A stretch of 64,000 nucleotides of DNA from NCBI RefSeq assembly GCF_007859915.1, contig NZ_SJPM01000015.1, forward strand, positions 62,719-126,718, read 5' to 3'. This stretch comes from Neorhodopirellula pilleata (GTDB taxonomy: Bacteria; Planctomycetota; Planctomycetia; Pirellulales; Pirellulaceae). A model generated the notes under the pieces. The model was not told the DNA's origin, ran no database searches, and worked only from the letters and a program-made list of their open reading frames with translations. Below are positions 22,322 through 31,205 of the stretch, piece after piece (position 1 is the first letter of the stretch; every line of letters starts with the position of its first letter). The position numbers and the translations under genes were made by a program.

Positions 22322-23827
22322 TCACTCTTCTTCAGGGAAGAGCATCGACTTGATCGGATCGCCGCCGGCGTTCAACACGCCGCCGTCGGCTCCTCGCTTG
22401 CCGTCGTAACCGGTTTGGTCGTACTCGGCAAACTTCTCGCGGTAGACTTGAGTCCGGACGTTGCCGACGAGACGGAGCTTGTACTTCATCAAGTCGCCGA
22501 AGATGATCCGAGCGCGGTTCGGTTCGCTCGTACCGTGGGCGGCCATATGGTTGTTGATCTCGACCGGGCGATTAAGCAACGTCGGCAAACGGCCGTCGTT
22601 CGCTTCCACGTAGAGCGGCCGTCCGTTGTCATCGGTCAGCAACATGATCTCGACGAGGATCTCATCGTTCATCATCCACGATGCGACCGATCGATAGGCA
22701 CCGTCGACGGAATGCTTCAGCTTCAGCAATCCGGCATGGGCGAACGTCACCGCGTCGGGCATCTCGAAACCGACGACGGCACCGAGTTCGAGACCTCGGA
22801 GTGTGGTCGTGCCGGCCCCGCTCGTTGCCTTGCGGTTGATCGCACGGCCGAGACGCTCGCCGATCATCGCGGAAACGGCCGCGACGAACGCCGTCGGACT
22901 GTCACGCAAAGTTTGGTTGCCGAGACGAATGAAGTCGCTCGAGAACTCGAACGACGAAACCGAGAACGCCCCGATCGTCGGTTTGGTGCCGTCGGGCGAC
23001 TGGGCGGTCACCTCGTCGATCTGCTTGCCTTCGTTCGAGGTATCATCGGCGGTCGGCCAGGTCATCTTGTTGCCGGTCGCCGTCACCATCACGTCGGCCG
23101 CGTTGACGATGCCGCCGATCGTGATCAACGCCCGTTCCATCGCTACGCTTGCGACCTCCGGAGCCAAGTTCGCCATATCGGCCGCACCGGCCACGGCCGC
23201 GACGGCTCGCGATTCGCGGACCAGGCTCGGCAGTAAACGAGACGCTTCGTCGATCCGACGTTCTTTCGCGTATCCACGGACTCGAGTCCGCAGCTCGCGA
23301 AGTTGATGCTCGGGAAGGCCGGCGATTTCGAAGTCGACGCCCATTTGCGTGCGGGTTTCGTGGACGGCTTGACGATGCTCGTCGGTGATGCGGTCCGCAC
23401 AGTTTGCGGACAACGCCCACGCTTGCATGGCGAGCGTTTGCCGGAGCTCTCGGCGAGCGTGCTCACGCAACGTCGAGCGGTCGCTCGTGCCGAGTGCGTC
23501 GCCGTAGCTCGCACCATCGCCACCGGGCAACGGATCATCACCGAGAGGATCGAGACGGCCGCCAGGTCCTCGGCGTGAGCGCTGTTCGTGCTCGGCCGTT
23601 TGCGTCAGGAAGTCGTCGATATCGACCGCCCCCTCTTCCGCCTTCACCTCCTCGTTGACCGATAAATAATCGGCCTTCATTTTGTCGAACGCGGTGCGCT
23701 CTTCGTTGGTCAAGATCGGCCCGGCGTGCTCTTTGTTGTCGCGACGTTCGGCGACGGTTTGTCGGGTCTTCTCGATCTCGGTGCGGATCTTCTCGCGACG
23801 TTCGCGAAGTTCTTGGAGCTTGGGCAC
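22322..23827 (-). CDS. HK97-type major capsid protein with N-terminal delta domain
   Basis: The protein has 501 residues from a GTG at 23827 (VPKLQELRERREKI), the normal beginning of this family; a TTG 11 codons earlier was rejected. Residues to about 120 form the charged coiled-coil delta/scaffold region removed by the prohead protease. The capsid fold follows with GGIVNAADVMVTATGN, FEFSSDFIRLGNQTL, RAINRKATSGAGTTTLRG and a C-terminal NRARIIFGDLMKYKLR-type segment. The gene is unusually far from the protease, with three accessory genes inserted between them. Two hairpins follow its stop. Confidence 0.92.
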   Translation of the reverse strand: MPKLQELRERREKIRTEIEKTRQTVAERRDNKEHAGPILTNEERTAFDKMKADYLSVNEEVKAEEGAVDIDDFLTQTAEHEQRSRRGPGGRLDPLGDDPLPGGDGASYGDALGTSDRSTLREHARRELRQTLAMQAWALSANCADRITDEHRQAVHETRTQMGVDFEIAGLPEHQLRELRTRVRGYAKERRIDEASRLLPSLVRESRAVAAVAGAADMANLAPEVASVAMERALITIGGIVNAADVMVTATGNKMTWPTADDTSNEGKQIDEVTAQSPDGTKPTIGAFSVSSFEFSSDFIRLGNQTLRDSPTAFVAAVSAMIGERLGRAINRKATSGAGTTTLRGLELGAVVGFEMPDAVTFAHAGLLKLKHSVDGAYRSVASWMMNDEILVEIMLLTDDNGRPLYVEANDGRLPTLLNRPVEINNHMAAHGTSEPNRARIIFGDLMKYKLRLVGNVRTQVYREKFAEYDQTGYDGKRGADGGVLNAGGDPIKSMLFPEEE

Positions 23828-23908
23828 GGCTCGGCCTTGGGAAAGGTGGAAAGGGGTCAATCGATTGGCGAAAGATTGTGAACGATCGACCCGGCCGTGT
23901 CGGCGTTT

Positions 23909-24709
23909 TTATGCCGGCGGGTCGACGTCGACGGCGTTGGCCGGCGGGTCGACGTCGACGGCGTTGGCCGGCGTGTCAAACGGCGTCACGTTGAGGCGGC
24001 CTCGCTTGACCGTGTGATACTTGTTCGCCGCGATCTTGATCCGGTGTCGCAGCTCATAAGTTCCGATCGACCACGATTCGGTTTGCTCGGCCGTCGGCGC
24101 GAACAACGCGTATTGCCCGACCTCGTCCTCTTGGATCGTCATCTCGAGCGCGAGTCCCGCGTCGGCGTTGCTGGGCAGCCTTGCGGCCAGGACGTATTTG
24201 TACTCCGTCAGGTCCTCGGCCGAGACGATGTCGATTCGAGCCGGACGCGTCGCGTAGTCGTCGCCTTGCTCGACGTCGAGATCCGATCCGGTCGCACCGC
24301 TGAACGATGGCGAGTTGATCGTGATCGTGATTCCGGCCAGTCGTGGAATGATCTCGTCGGCCAGTGCGGTCGCTGTCAGTGTCGTGGTGACTCGCCCGTC
24401 CGCACTGGTCGCGAGCTTGTTTTCAGGCGTGACGAGGAGTCGCGTCGCGATTTCCTCCGTACTAGGCACATTGCCTAGTTCGACAATTGTGCCGTCGGAA
24501 ACTAAGTCGCGAATGATGCCTGAGTACCCAAGTCCATCTGTGTACACCCAATCGCCCGCCAATCCGTCAACCGTAATCGTGGCTATGTTGCCAGCGACAA
24601 ACGTCGGCGTGTACGGATTTGACGCTGATCCAGTTGTCCCGCTCAATGCCGCTAGCGTGATGCCAGTCGAAGACGTGCCAGCCAAAATTTGCACTACTGT
24701 CGCGGTCAT
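23909..24709 (-). CDS. Fibre-like phage protein with C-terminal PANAVDVDP repeat
   Basis: The 266-residue protein has a Thr/Gly/Ser-rich beta N-terminus (TSSTGITLAALSGTTGSASN), a middle with SFSGATGSDLDVEQGDDY and a C-terminus repeating PANAVDVDP twice. The last is encoded by two copies of a 27-bp unit (23913-23966). The first 80 or so codons are more A/T-rich, like the SGNH gene upstream, whereas the rest matches the phage. This suggests a recombination junction inside the gene near 24470. It is probably a fibre, spike or head-fibre component; no family is recognised. Confidence 0.7.
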   Translation of the reverse strand: MTATVVQILAGTSSTGITLAALSGTTGSASNPYTPTFVAGNIATITVDGLAGDWVYTDGLGYSGIIRDLVSDGTIVELGNVPSTEEIATRLLVTPENKLATSADGRVTTTLTATALADEIIPRLAGITITINSPSFSGATGSDLDVEQGDDYATRPARIDIVSAEDLTEYKYVLAARLPSNADAGLALEMTIQEDEVGQYALFAPTAEQTESWSIGTYELRHRIKIAANKYHTVKRGRLNVTPFDTPANAVDVDPPANAVDVDPPA

Positions 24710-25983
24710 GTTGCACTCCCGTTGTAGATTTGAGCAGCGATTAGCTCGGCTAGTTTCTGCACTCCATCTGTTGATAGATGGACGTTATCCCCGTTGTCGT
24801 AGTCGGGATTTAGGTCATCCGGCTGACCTGTCGAGACTCGATTAACCCCAAATGCCGCGTGGCTCAACACTCGCTCCGCATCATTTGATGCTGCCCATTC
24901 GGAGATCGCCGAATTCCACTCGCGAATTTCCGCAGCCGCCGAATCTGTTGAGCCGGTCCACGGCAAGATTTCGCTCAAAATCAACCGTGTTTCCGACGGC
25001 ACCAAGATCCTGATTGCGTCGAGGTCTGAGATCACTTGCTCAATCGTTCGTCCATTGTCCTGATCGTTAACGCCGCAGTGTATCCATATTGCACTTGCAC
25101 CACTGGCGACCGCTGCTGGCACCCCAGTTGACCGGCACCACGCAAAATCAGTGCTACCTAGTGCATGATTTTGCTGAGTCAATCCGGTTAAAATTGATCG
25201 AATGACACCACCCGGCTCCGCATCTTGGTTGCCGCCAACCGTGTTTCCGGCGTGCAGGTAACTGTGCCAAGGTGTGGCAGTGTTGTGGCCCTCAACGAGA
25301 GAATCCCCGGTCACAGACAAATATGGGGCAACCGCGTCCACTGCGATGTGCATGTTGTACGTGGTGTCGGAACCTTCGCTGCCGATGTCGCTTCCGCCGT
25401 TTGAAAAATCACCCTGTGAGTAGTAGGTGATTGCATTGGCATCTGCCGTTGCAACAATCGTTGACGACGAATCAGATGTCCTAGTTAAGAAGAGTCCAAC
25501 ATAATCACCAACATTACACGCAAGCGGGCTTGCGAGCACAAAATCATTTTCGGAGTCCGCTGAAAACCCAGATTGCAAATCTGTCGATGCAACTACCGAC
25601 CATGTCGATCCAGTTAGTCGTAAGATCATTAGTCTTGTCAGCACATCACTAAAAAACGAAGCACTCCTGTAACTGCCCCCGGTGATAAAGCCGGATTGAC
25701 GAATCTGGTATTTCGGGCCGCCAAGAACCAAAGTGCGACCAACCGCTCCTTGGCCCCCTGTCCACCAATCACCATCGCCGTAGTCGCCCCATTGGGATCG
25801 CGGCAATCCGCCGACCTGTATTTCTGACCGGCCAGGGTTTATCCACGGTCTTGATCGCTTGATGGTTCCCGATCCTGGGTCAATCCAAGACTGACCAATA
25901 ATGTACGGATCAGTCAGAGGCAAAGATCCGAGACCGGATGACGCTGCAACGAGTGACGGTAGAGCTAGAGTTTGGCCTGACAT
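24706..25983 (-). CDS. SGNH-family hydrolase (candidate glycan/ester-cleaving spike protein)
   Basis: The 425-residue protein has a C-terminal SGNH esterase domain: block I VTGDSLVEGH (Ser228), block III HCGVNDQDN (Asn306) and block V GDNVHLS (Asp399, His402). Residues 1-215 are beta-rich and resemble a carbohydrate-facing or trimerisation region. Such enzymes remove acyl groups from surface glycans, so a receptor-modifying spike is likely. It lies between protease and capsid genes, overlaps the next gene by 4 bp, and has visibly lower G+C and less CG-rich codons than the phage core, indicating later acquisition. Confidence 0.85.
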   Translation of the reverse strand: MSGQTLALPSLVAASSGLGSLPLTDPYIIGQSWIDPGSGTIKRSRPWINPGRSEIQVGGLPRSQWGDYGDGDWWTGGQGAVGRTLVLGGPKYQIRQSGFITGGSYRSASFFSDVLTRLMILRLTGSTWSVVASTDLQSGFSADSENDFVLASPLACNVGDYVGLFLTRTSDSSSTIVATADANAITYYSQGDFSNGGSDIGSEGSDTTYNMHIAVDAVAPYLSVTGDSLVEGHNTATPWHSYLHAGNTVGGNQDAEPGGVIRSILTGLTQQNHALGSTDFAWCRSTGVPAAVASGASAIWIHCGVNDQDNGRTIEQVISDLDAIRILVPSETRLILSEILPWTGSTDSAAAEIREWNSAISEWAASNDAERVLSHAAFGVNRVSTGQPDDLNPDYDNGDNVHLSTDGVQKLAELIAAQIYNGSAT

Positions 25984-26037
25984 AAAAGTCGGAGTAGGTT
26001 GGAATTTTGTCGGAATAGGTTAGTCAGATATCATGGA

Positions 26038-26553
26038 TTAGCGACGCACGCGGCTGCTCAAGCGGTGGTCTCCGCCAACGCGTCGCAGTAGGTTTTGCGG
26101 TTCGTGTCGATCATGGTTTGATAGACTTGACCCGCCGGCGGCGAGTATTCGGCCGACGTAGGGGCTACACCAGGTGCCGGCGGACGTCACGCCAGGCCGG
26201 AAGTATCCTCGCAAGCGGTAAGGCGTGCCGAGCGTCGCGTTCGCTTGCGATCGCATCGCGGCGAGTCGATCCCGATCGATCGGCGTCGACGGGGCGTAGT
26301 AGTCGTTCGTGCTTCCCGGTTTTCCATACGATTGCACCGGAGTTCGCTTCGATCGCGGCCAGTCACTTTCATAGACGTAGCCATCAAACACGATGCCGAC
26401 GTGTGTGTATCGATCGCCTCCGGTGATCCGTCGAGCGACTCGGCCGACGATCCCTTTCTTGTTGCTGAAAACGAGCGTCCCGTCGGGAACGGATTGAGCG
26501 TTGCAAGTCGAGGCGATCGCGAGCGACGCGACCAGTAAGATCATTCGGAACAT
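26038..26553 (-). CDS. Secreted NlpC/P60-like (permuted) cysteine peptidase
   Basis: The 171-residue protein has a signal peptide (MFRMILLVASLAIASTCNA). His51 lies in RYTHVGIVFDG and Cys129 in GTWCSPYVGRIL, in the order expected for circularly permuted NlpC/P60 (YiiX-like) enzymes. DTPYRL-type GTPYRLRGYF sits between them. Such folds cleave peptidoglycan peptides or hydrolyse lipids. An exported peptidase in the head operon could serve host lysis or DNA entry. It begins 3 bp after the prohead protease stop. Lysis function is inference. Confidence 0.75.
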   Translation of the reverse strand: MFRMILLVASLAIASTCNAQSVPDGTLVFSNKKGIVGRVARRITGGDRYTHVGIVFDGYVYESDWPRSKRTPVQSYGKPGSTNDYYAPSTPIDRDRLAAMRSQANATLGTPYRLRGYFRPGVTSAGTWCSPYVGRILAAGGSSLSNHDRHEPQNLLRRVGGDHRLSSRVRR

Positions 26554-26556
26554 CGC

Positions 26557-27252
26557 TTAGTCCAATAGCAGGCAATCGATCTCGATCAGCAACGCGTCAT
26601 GGCCGGCCGTCTCGGCGGCTTCGAATGCGGCCTTGCGGTCGAGCAACAATTGCCAACCGTCGCACCCTGAACGTTGGTCGGTCCGGATCTCGGCCGTCGT
26701 TCCGGAATACGCTTCGCCGACGACCGGGCCGAGATGAAACACTTCCGCCTCGATCACTTCGCGGATCACGGCGTCGGTTTCGGGATCTCGCCGCCACTCT
26801 TCAGCGACGGCGGCAAAGTCGATCGACGACCCGGACACATCACCGCGCCTAATTTTCGCGGCGATCGCGGTATGGTCCGGGTCGTCGGGATCGTGCGGGA
26901 CGCTGTACCGAAGGCCTCGCGTGTCACTCGTGAGATTCATCAACCGCGATCGACGGCCGAGAACGCGTCGCTCGTCGTGATACGGGGCGCAATAGCAATC
27001 CCGTTTCGACTCGAGGAACGTATCGAAACAACCGCGACGGAACCGCTCGACAAAATCCGGCATGATCCGGTATTCGGTCGTCGGGTCGGCCGGGTCGTAG
27101 TACACCGCGCCGTAGCCGGCGATCACCATCGGCGATTCGCCGTCGACGCGGCTCTCGATCGCGGCGAGCGATCGCGGAAGGATCGCCGTCCGGATCTCGT
27201 TTCGTGATGCGGCCGTGTGGGCCGGCCGCGTGTAAGTTTGGGTCTTAGGCAT
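26557..27252 (-). CDS. HK97-family (S78) prohead protease
   Basis: The 231-residue protein contains AGYGAVYYDP, His92 in PYHDERRVLGR and a serine at 142-143 in GDVSGSSIDFAAV, the conserved catalytic blocks of S78 proteases. The enzyme cleaves the capsid delta domain and itself during prohead maturation. It overlaps the portal gene by 8 bp, the usual order terminase-portal-protease. Confidence 0.9.
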   Translation of the reverse strand: MPKTQTYTRPAHTAASRNEIRTAILPRSLAAIESRVDGESPMVIAGYGAVYYDPADPTTEYRIMPDFVERFRRGCFDTFLESKRDCYCAPYHDERRVLGRRSRLMNLTSDTRGLRYSVPHDPDDPDHTAIAAKIRRGDVSGSSIDFAAVAEEWRRDPETDAVIREVIEAEVFHLGPVVGEAYSGTTAEIRTDQRSGCDGWQLLLDRKAAFEAAETAGHDALLIEIDCLLLD

Positions 27253-28468
27253 CGGGGTTGACCTCTTGTTGCTTGGGTTGGACGTTAGAACGTTGAGGCT
27301 TGTCGAGTCCTTCGACCTCCGGCAAGTTATGCCAGTGCCGGACCTCGTTTTCCGCCAGCCATCCGGCGTGGATGCCTTGGGTCGCGATCGCAGCTCGGGC
27401 TGCTGCGTCGGTCCATTGCAAGGCGTCGACGAGATACTCGACGAAGTGCGACGCGGCCTCGCTCGGCCGGATCAGCTTTCGATTGCATTGAGCCATCACC
27501 CGACGCATATGAGGGCCGCACGTCGATCGGATATAGCGTTTCTCTTCCTGCTCGAGCGAGTTGTAGGCGACGCTATCCTTCAGGCCGAGACGCGACGGCG
27601 GAATGTTGTAGATTTGGGCGACGTGCCGAGTCTCGTTTTCGTCGAGCTCGCCGACCTGGGCGTCTCGAGGCGAGACGCTCGTTTTGATCCATTCAAAGCC
27701 ATCGCGGAGGATCAAGGTTTTGAACCAGTTCCTCGGATCGGTTTTCTTTCGGACGCCCTCCTCGACGTTGTCGATCGCGTCCGGGCTTGCGCCTTGCGGT
27801 GCCTTGAGAATGCCGCCGACGTGAGCGCCGTTCTCAAAGAATGTTGAAGCGAACTTTTGCAATGATGTTCCGACGTTGAACGTGTCTGCATAGCGTCGGA
27901 TCGGGCTCGTCGGATTCAAGCCATCGAGCCGAACGCCGCTATGATGAATCACGTCGGCGTCGGGGATCACGATCGGCGGCGATCCGTGGTTGACCCAGTA
28001 AACGCGGCGGTTCTTTTTGACGGGATACCAGGCGTCCGGATCGAGCCTATGAAGGCCGACGGGTCGGATGCCGACGCGTTCGATCCATAGCAGACCGAGC
28101 CCGCGAAGCAACGCGTCGTGATAGAAGTCGAACCAGAGATCAAACGGCGTCGTGTACTCGTTTGGCGATCCGTCGAGATTGACGAGCTTGTGTCCTTCGT
28201 GGTCGCTCGCCTTGCTGCGATCGCGTTTCCCGGTCCGCTGGTAAACGCACAACGGCAGCGACGAGATATCACCGGCGATCATGCCGACGGCTTGCGCGAC
28301 GGGCGGATAGCCGGCGAGTCGATCGACGGTTAAGCCATTGCCGCCGAAGTTGAACCAAGACGGACCGACGGAAGCGTCGGCCGGATAGTAGGACGCGTCG
28401 CCGGCGGGTTCGTGTCGGGTTTCGCGTCGGCCGAACCAGTACGCGTATTGACGGGCGAAGAAATTCAT
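27245..28468 (-). CDS. HK97-family portal protein
   Basis: The 407-residue protein contains YPPVAQAVGMIAGDISSLPL near the start, then LNPTSPIRRYADTFNVGTSL, GHPIGGILKAP-like HVGGILKAPQGASP and DAQVGELDENETRHVAQIYNIPPSRLG, all hallmarks of the HK97 portal family. The dodecameric portal forms the DNA entry vertex and binds terminase and connectors. The C-terminus (SNVQPKQQEVNPDA) is disordered. Length is typical. Confidence 0.93.
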   Translation of the reverse strand: MNFFARQYAYWFGRRETRHEPAGDASYYPADASVGPSWFNFGGNGLTVDRLAGYPPVAQAVGMIAGDISSLPLCVYQRTGKRDRSKASDHEGHKLVNLDGSPNEYTTPFDLWFDFYHDALLRGLGLLWIERVGIRPVGLHRLDPDAWYPVKKNRRVYWVNHGSPPIVIPDADVIHHSGVRLDGLNPTSPIRRYADTFNVGTSLQKFASTFFENGAHVGGILKAPQGASPDAIDNVEEGVRKKTDPRNWFKTLILRDGFEWIKTSVSPRDAQVGELDENETRHVAQIYNIPPSRLGLKDSVAYNSLEQEEKRYIRSTCGPHMRRVMAQCNRKLIRPSEAASHFVEYLVDALQWTDAAARAAIATQGIHAGWLAENEVRHWHNLPEVEGLDKPQRSNVQPKQQEVNPDA

Positions 28469-28746
28469 TCGGCGGGTCCGTCCGTGTCTTCACTCTCGAC
28501 GAGCGAAGCGAAGCGAAGCAAACGCGATCGTTTCTCGATCGTGTAAACGATCGCGATCAATCCGAGATCGAACGCGGCGACGAGCGGCCAGTAGGTCACC
28601 GCCAAGACGACCAGGTTCACCAGAGCGCAAAGCAGCACGCATTGCGAACCACGTTTGAAGAATGCGACCTCGAAACCTCGCTCGGCCGTTTGACGTCCGA
28701 CGAGCTCGAGCACTACGGCGGCAAGTTGTAAGATCGTTTTCAACAT
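28465..28746 (-). CDS. Small membrane protein between TerL and portal
   Basis: The protein has 93 residues from the ATG at 28746, which overlaps the terL stop as TGATG. Two hydrophobic segments (about 2-15 and 33-66, the latter possibly two passes: CVLLCALVNLVVLAVTYWPL) are followed by an acidic tail (EDTDGPAE). It is coupled to portal by a 4-bp overlap. No family is recognised; it could be a holin-like protein, but the position is not diagnostic. Confidence 0.65.
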   Translation of the reverse strand: MLKTILQLAAVVLELVGRQTAERGFEVAFFKRGSQCVLLCALVNLVVLAVTYWPLVAAFDLGLIAIVYTIEKRSRLLRFASLVESEDTDGPAE

Positions 28747-30407
28747 CAAATAAACTCGACTTTGTGGGTGTCGTAGTGCGTCGGCTTGTCTTCGATCGTG
28801 ACTTGCATCCGCCGGTTAATCGCGATGATCGCGGCCGTGATCCCGTCAATTCGCCCTTTCGATCGGCCTTTCATCGGGCGAATCTGATCGTTGCTGTCGC
28901 GATAGACGATCACGTTTCCGACCATCCAAGAGACCGCAGGGTTGTGATCGTGTCGGACTTTGCCGGCGTCGATTAGCCGTTCGAACTCCGTCGACGGCGG
29001 GCTCATGTATCCCATTCGCGGCGGAACTTGCACCGTATTTAGACCGTCCTCACCGCGTAGCATTTGGTTGCAGAGCAGCTCGGCGAGTGCCGGGTCGTAA
29101 CCGAGTTCCTTCAATGGCGTTTGCTTGTGAGCCTCGACGATCTCACGACGGATTAGCGAAAAGTCGATCGACGCCCCCGGTGTCGCGGTCACGAATCCAC
29201 GCGACACCCAATCGGCAAGCGGGATCTGATCCGTGTGGCTTTTCTCGACAACCAGGTCGGCCGGAATCCACAACTTGAACAACAACGAAACCGACGCGTC
29301 GTCATGCTCGAACAAACGCACGAACGCGGCGAAGTCATGCACGCGAGCCAAGTCGACGCCGGCATAACATCGCATCCCGTCGAGCTCGCTCGGATCGGCC
29401 TCGGGTAACGCGTCCCACGTCGGGACGTCGAGCCAGGCGTCACGGGGCTGGGTCCATTGATTGAGTCGATAACGTTTAAGATCGCCGATCCGTTCCGGAG
29501 ATCCTTTCGCTTGGTTGATCGCCGCCTCGATGTTCCGGACCGGTAGCGTGATCCCGTAACTCGGGTTTGCTCGCTCCCACGTCGCCAGCTTCTTCCAATC
29601 GTCATCGGGACCGGCTTCGAAGATCACCGGTAAGTGATCGATCGACATATCTTTGCCGTCTCGAATCCGACACGCTCTTTCGTACTCCTCAAAGCAAATT
29701 GACGTTCGCGAGTCGCCGGCCGTCGTGATCATGAATACGAGCGAGTTGATTCGGGCCGTCGTCGCGTAGAGCAGCGATCCGAAAAACGAGCGGTCTTTCC
29801 ATTCGTGGAGCTCGTCCAGGATCAAACAGTTCGCGTTTTTGCCTTGCGAGCTTCCGCCGCTCGCCGTGATCGCGGCTATGCAAGCGTTGCGCGTCGGGAT
29901 GATCGCCCGATACGTCGACCGCCGAACATCGAACACCTTTTCGAGCGACGGGGCTCGTTCGATCATCCCGGCCGCCTCGTCGAAACAATCGGCGGCTTGG
30001 GACCGAGCGACGGCCGTCATGTAGACGCGTGCCCCGATTTGTTCCATCGCTTCGCGAATCGCGATCCCGGCGGCGAGCTGCGTCTTGCCGTTCTTTTTCG
30101 GGATGAACGTGAACGATGATAGAAACCGCCGCGTCGCGTCGGGCATCTTCCACCCGTAGAGCGGCCCGATCAGTCCGTGCCATTGCCAGTCGAGCAGCTT
30201 GAACGGTTCGCCCGCGAAAGGGGCCTTGCCGTGCGTCAGGACGCGTTCAAACAGAAAACGCGTCGTCAGAGCCGACTTGATGTCGAAATAGCAACCACGG
30301 GCGACGGCGGCCTCGTCCTGGGGCGTTTGAATCCAATCCGCCCAACCTTCCTCGCGTGCTCGAGCGAGCTGTCGCCGCGTCGGCGTGTATTTAGTTATGG
30401 CGACCAC
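28746..30407 (-). CDS. terL: Terminase large subunit
   Basis: The 553-residue protein is of the HK97/Terminase_1 type. The ATPase carries the deviant Walker A PKKNGKT (Lys108) and Walker B LILDE (Asp198, Glu199) followed by LHEW. The nuclease domain begins at CYAGVDLARVHDFAAF (Asp352). The enzyme cuts concatemeric DNA and pumps it into the prohead through the portal. It is 3 bp downstream of terS and overlaps the next gene. Length fits the family. Confidence 0.95.
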   Translation of the reverse strand: MVAITKYTPTRRQLARAREEGWADWIQTPQDEAAVARGCYFDIKSALTTRFLFERVLTHGKAPFAGEPFKLLDWQWHGLIGPLYGWKMPDATRRFLSSFTFIPKKNGKTQLAAGIAIREAMEQIGARVYMTAVARSQAADCFDEAAGMIERAPSLEKVFDVRRSTYRAIIPTRNACIAAITASGGSSQGKNANCLILDELHEWKDRSFFGSLLYATTARINSLVFMITTAGDSRTSICFEEYERACRIRDGKDMSIDHLPVIFEAGPDDDWKKLATWERANPSYGITLPVRNIEAAINQAKGSPERIGDLKRYRLNQWTQPRDAWLDVPTWDALPEADPSELDGMRCYAGVDLARVHDFAAFVRLFEHDDASVSLLFKLWIPADLVVEKSHTDQIPLADWVSRGFVTATPGASIDFSLIRREIVEAHKQTPLKELGYDPALAELLCNQMLRGEDGLNTVQVPPRMGYMSPPSTEFERLIDAGKVRHDHNPAVSWMVGNVIVYRDSNDQIRPMKGRSKGRIDGITAAIIAINRRMQVTIEDKPTHYDTHKVEFI

Positions 30408-30410
30408 GGA

Positions 30411-31070
30411 TCACGCCTCGGGCTTTTTATTGGCCTTTTTGGCGGGCTTGGAAGTTTTTTTCGTTGTACTCTTGGTCGCTCGCTTCCCTTTCTTTTGAGG
30501 GGCGGCTTTTTTCGCTGACGTTTTCGCTGCCTGCTTTCGCTTCGGCGGCGGGTTGCTGTCCGCCATCGACACGCCGACGCCGGCGAGCAATGCCTCGATC
30601 GGATCGACCGGCTTTCCGCCGCCGTCGCGATCGCCGATCCGCAGGCCGACGCGGTACGCCGGACCGAGACCGAGAACTTTGGCGAACTTATTGACGTCTT
30701 GCGCGAACTTGCCGAGCAGCGTCGCCGACGGCGTCGCCTGGGCGTATTTGAGATTCCCGTCGTTATCGAAGAACTCTTGCGTGTATCCGTCCCGCAAAAC
30801 GACGTCGAACATTTCTCGCCAGTTGTGATAACTCACGGAATACAGTTCCAGGATCTGCAGGTCGAGCATGACGAGCATTTCGGCGGCGCAGAGCTCGGCC
30901 GCGATCACACGCCAGGCCTGTTTGGCCCGTTCGGGTAGCCAGTCCGGCGGCGACGGGACGTAGTCCAGCGTCCGGGGCTCCGGTTCATCCGTTGGCAACG
31001 GCCGGTGGCCGGGGTTGCCCTCGAGTCGCTTTCGCGCTGTCGGTTTCGGTAGCGGTCCACGTTGGCCCAT
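30411..31070 (-). CDS. terS: P27-family terminase small subunit
   Basis: The 219-residue protein begins MGQRGPLPKPTARKRLEGNP, the P27 terminase signature, and continues with helical SPPDWLPERAKQAWRVIA and later ATPSATLLGKFAQDVNKFAKVLGLGPAYR. The last 50 residues are a Lys/Ala/Thr-rich basic tail absent from most relatives. TerS recognises the packaging site. The start at 31070 faces the plus-strand operon across a 135-bp gap. Confidence 0.9.
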   Translation of the reverse strand: MGQRGPLPKPTARKRLEGNPGHRPLPTDEPEPRTLDYVPSPPDWLPERAKQAWRVIAAELCAAEMLVMLDLQILELYSVSYHNWREMFDVVLRDGYTQEFFDNDGNLKYAQATPSATLLGKFAQDVNKFAKVLGLGPAYRVGLRIGDRDGGGKPVDPIEALLAGVGVSMADSNPPPKRKQAAKTSAKKAAPQKKGKRATKSTTKKTSKPAKKANKKPEA

Positions 31071-31205
31071 GCGGTCGTTTGCTCGCGTTGCTTGTCGGGT
31101 TGCTCAGTCCCGCATCGTCGCGGCGGAGCGGCCCGCGTCGGCGTTTGCGGAATCGCCGACGCCTGGGAATCGTCGCCGGACGATGGACCCGTTAAACTTT
31201 GCCGT
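31071..31205. promoter_or_regulatory. Divergent control region between packaging and plus-strand operons
   Basis: This gap separates terS (minus) from the HTH gene (plus), so both long operons probably start here. It is G/C-rich with a relatively A/T-rich TTAAACTTTGCC just before the HTH start. No clear hexamer pair was found. It is a likely operator for the adjacent HTH protein. Confidence 0.5.

Noticed and set aside
22415..23236. Long plus-strand frame opposite the capsid gene (273 codons)
   Set aside because: Arg/His-rich composition and full overlap with a well-supported capsid gene mark it as a shadow of G/C-rich coding sequence. The same applies to frames opposite the tape measure and portal genes.
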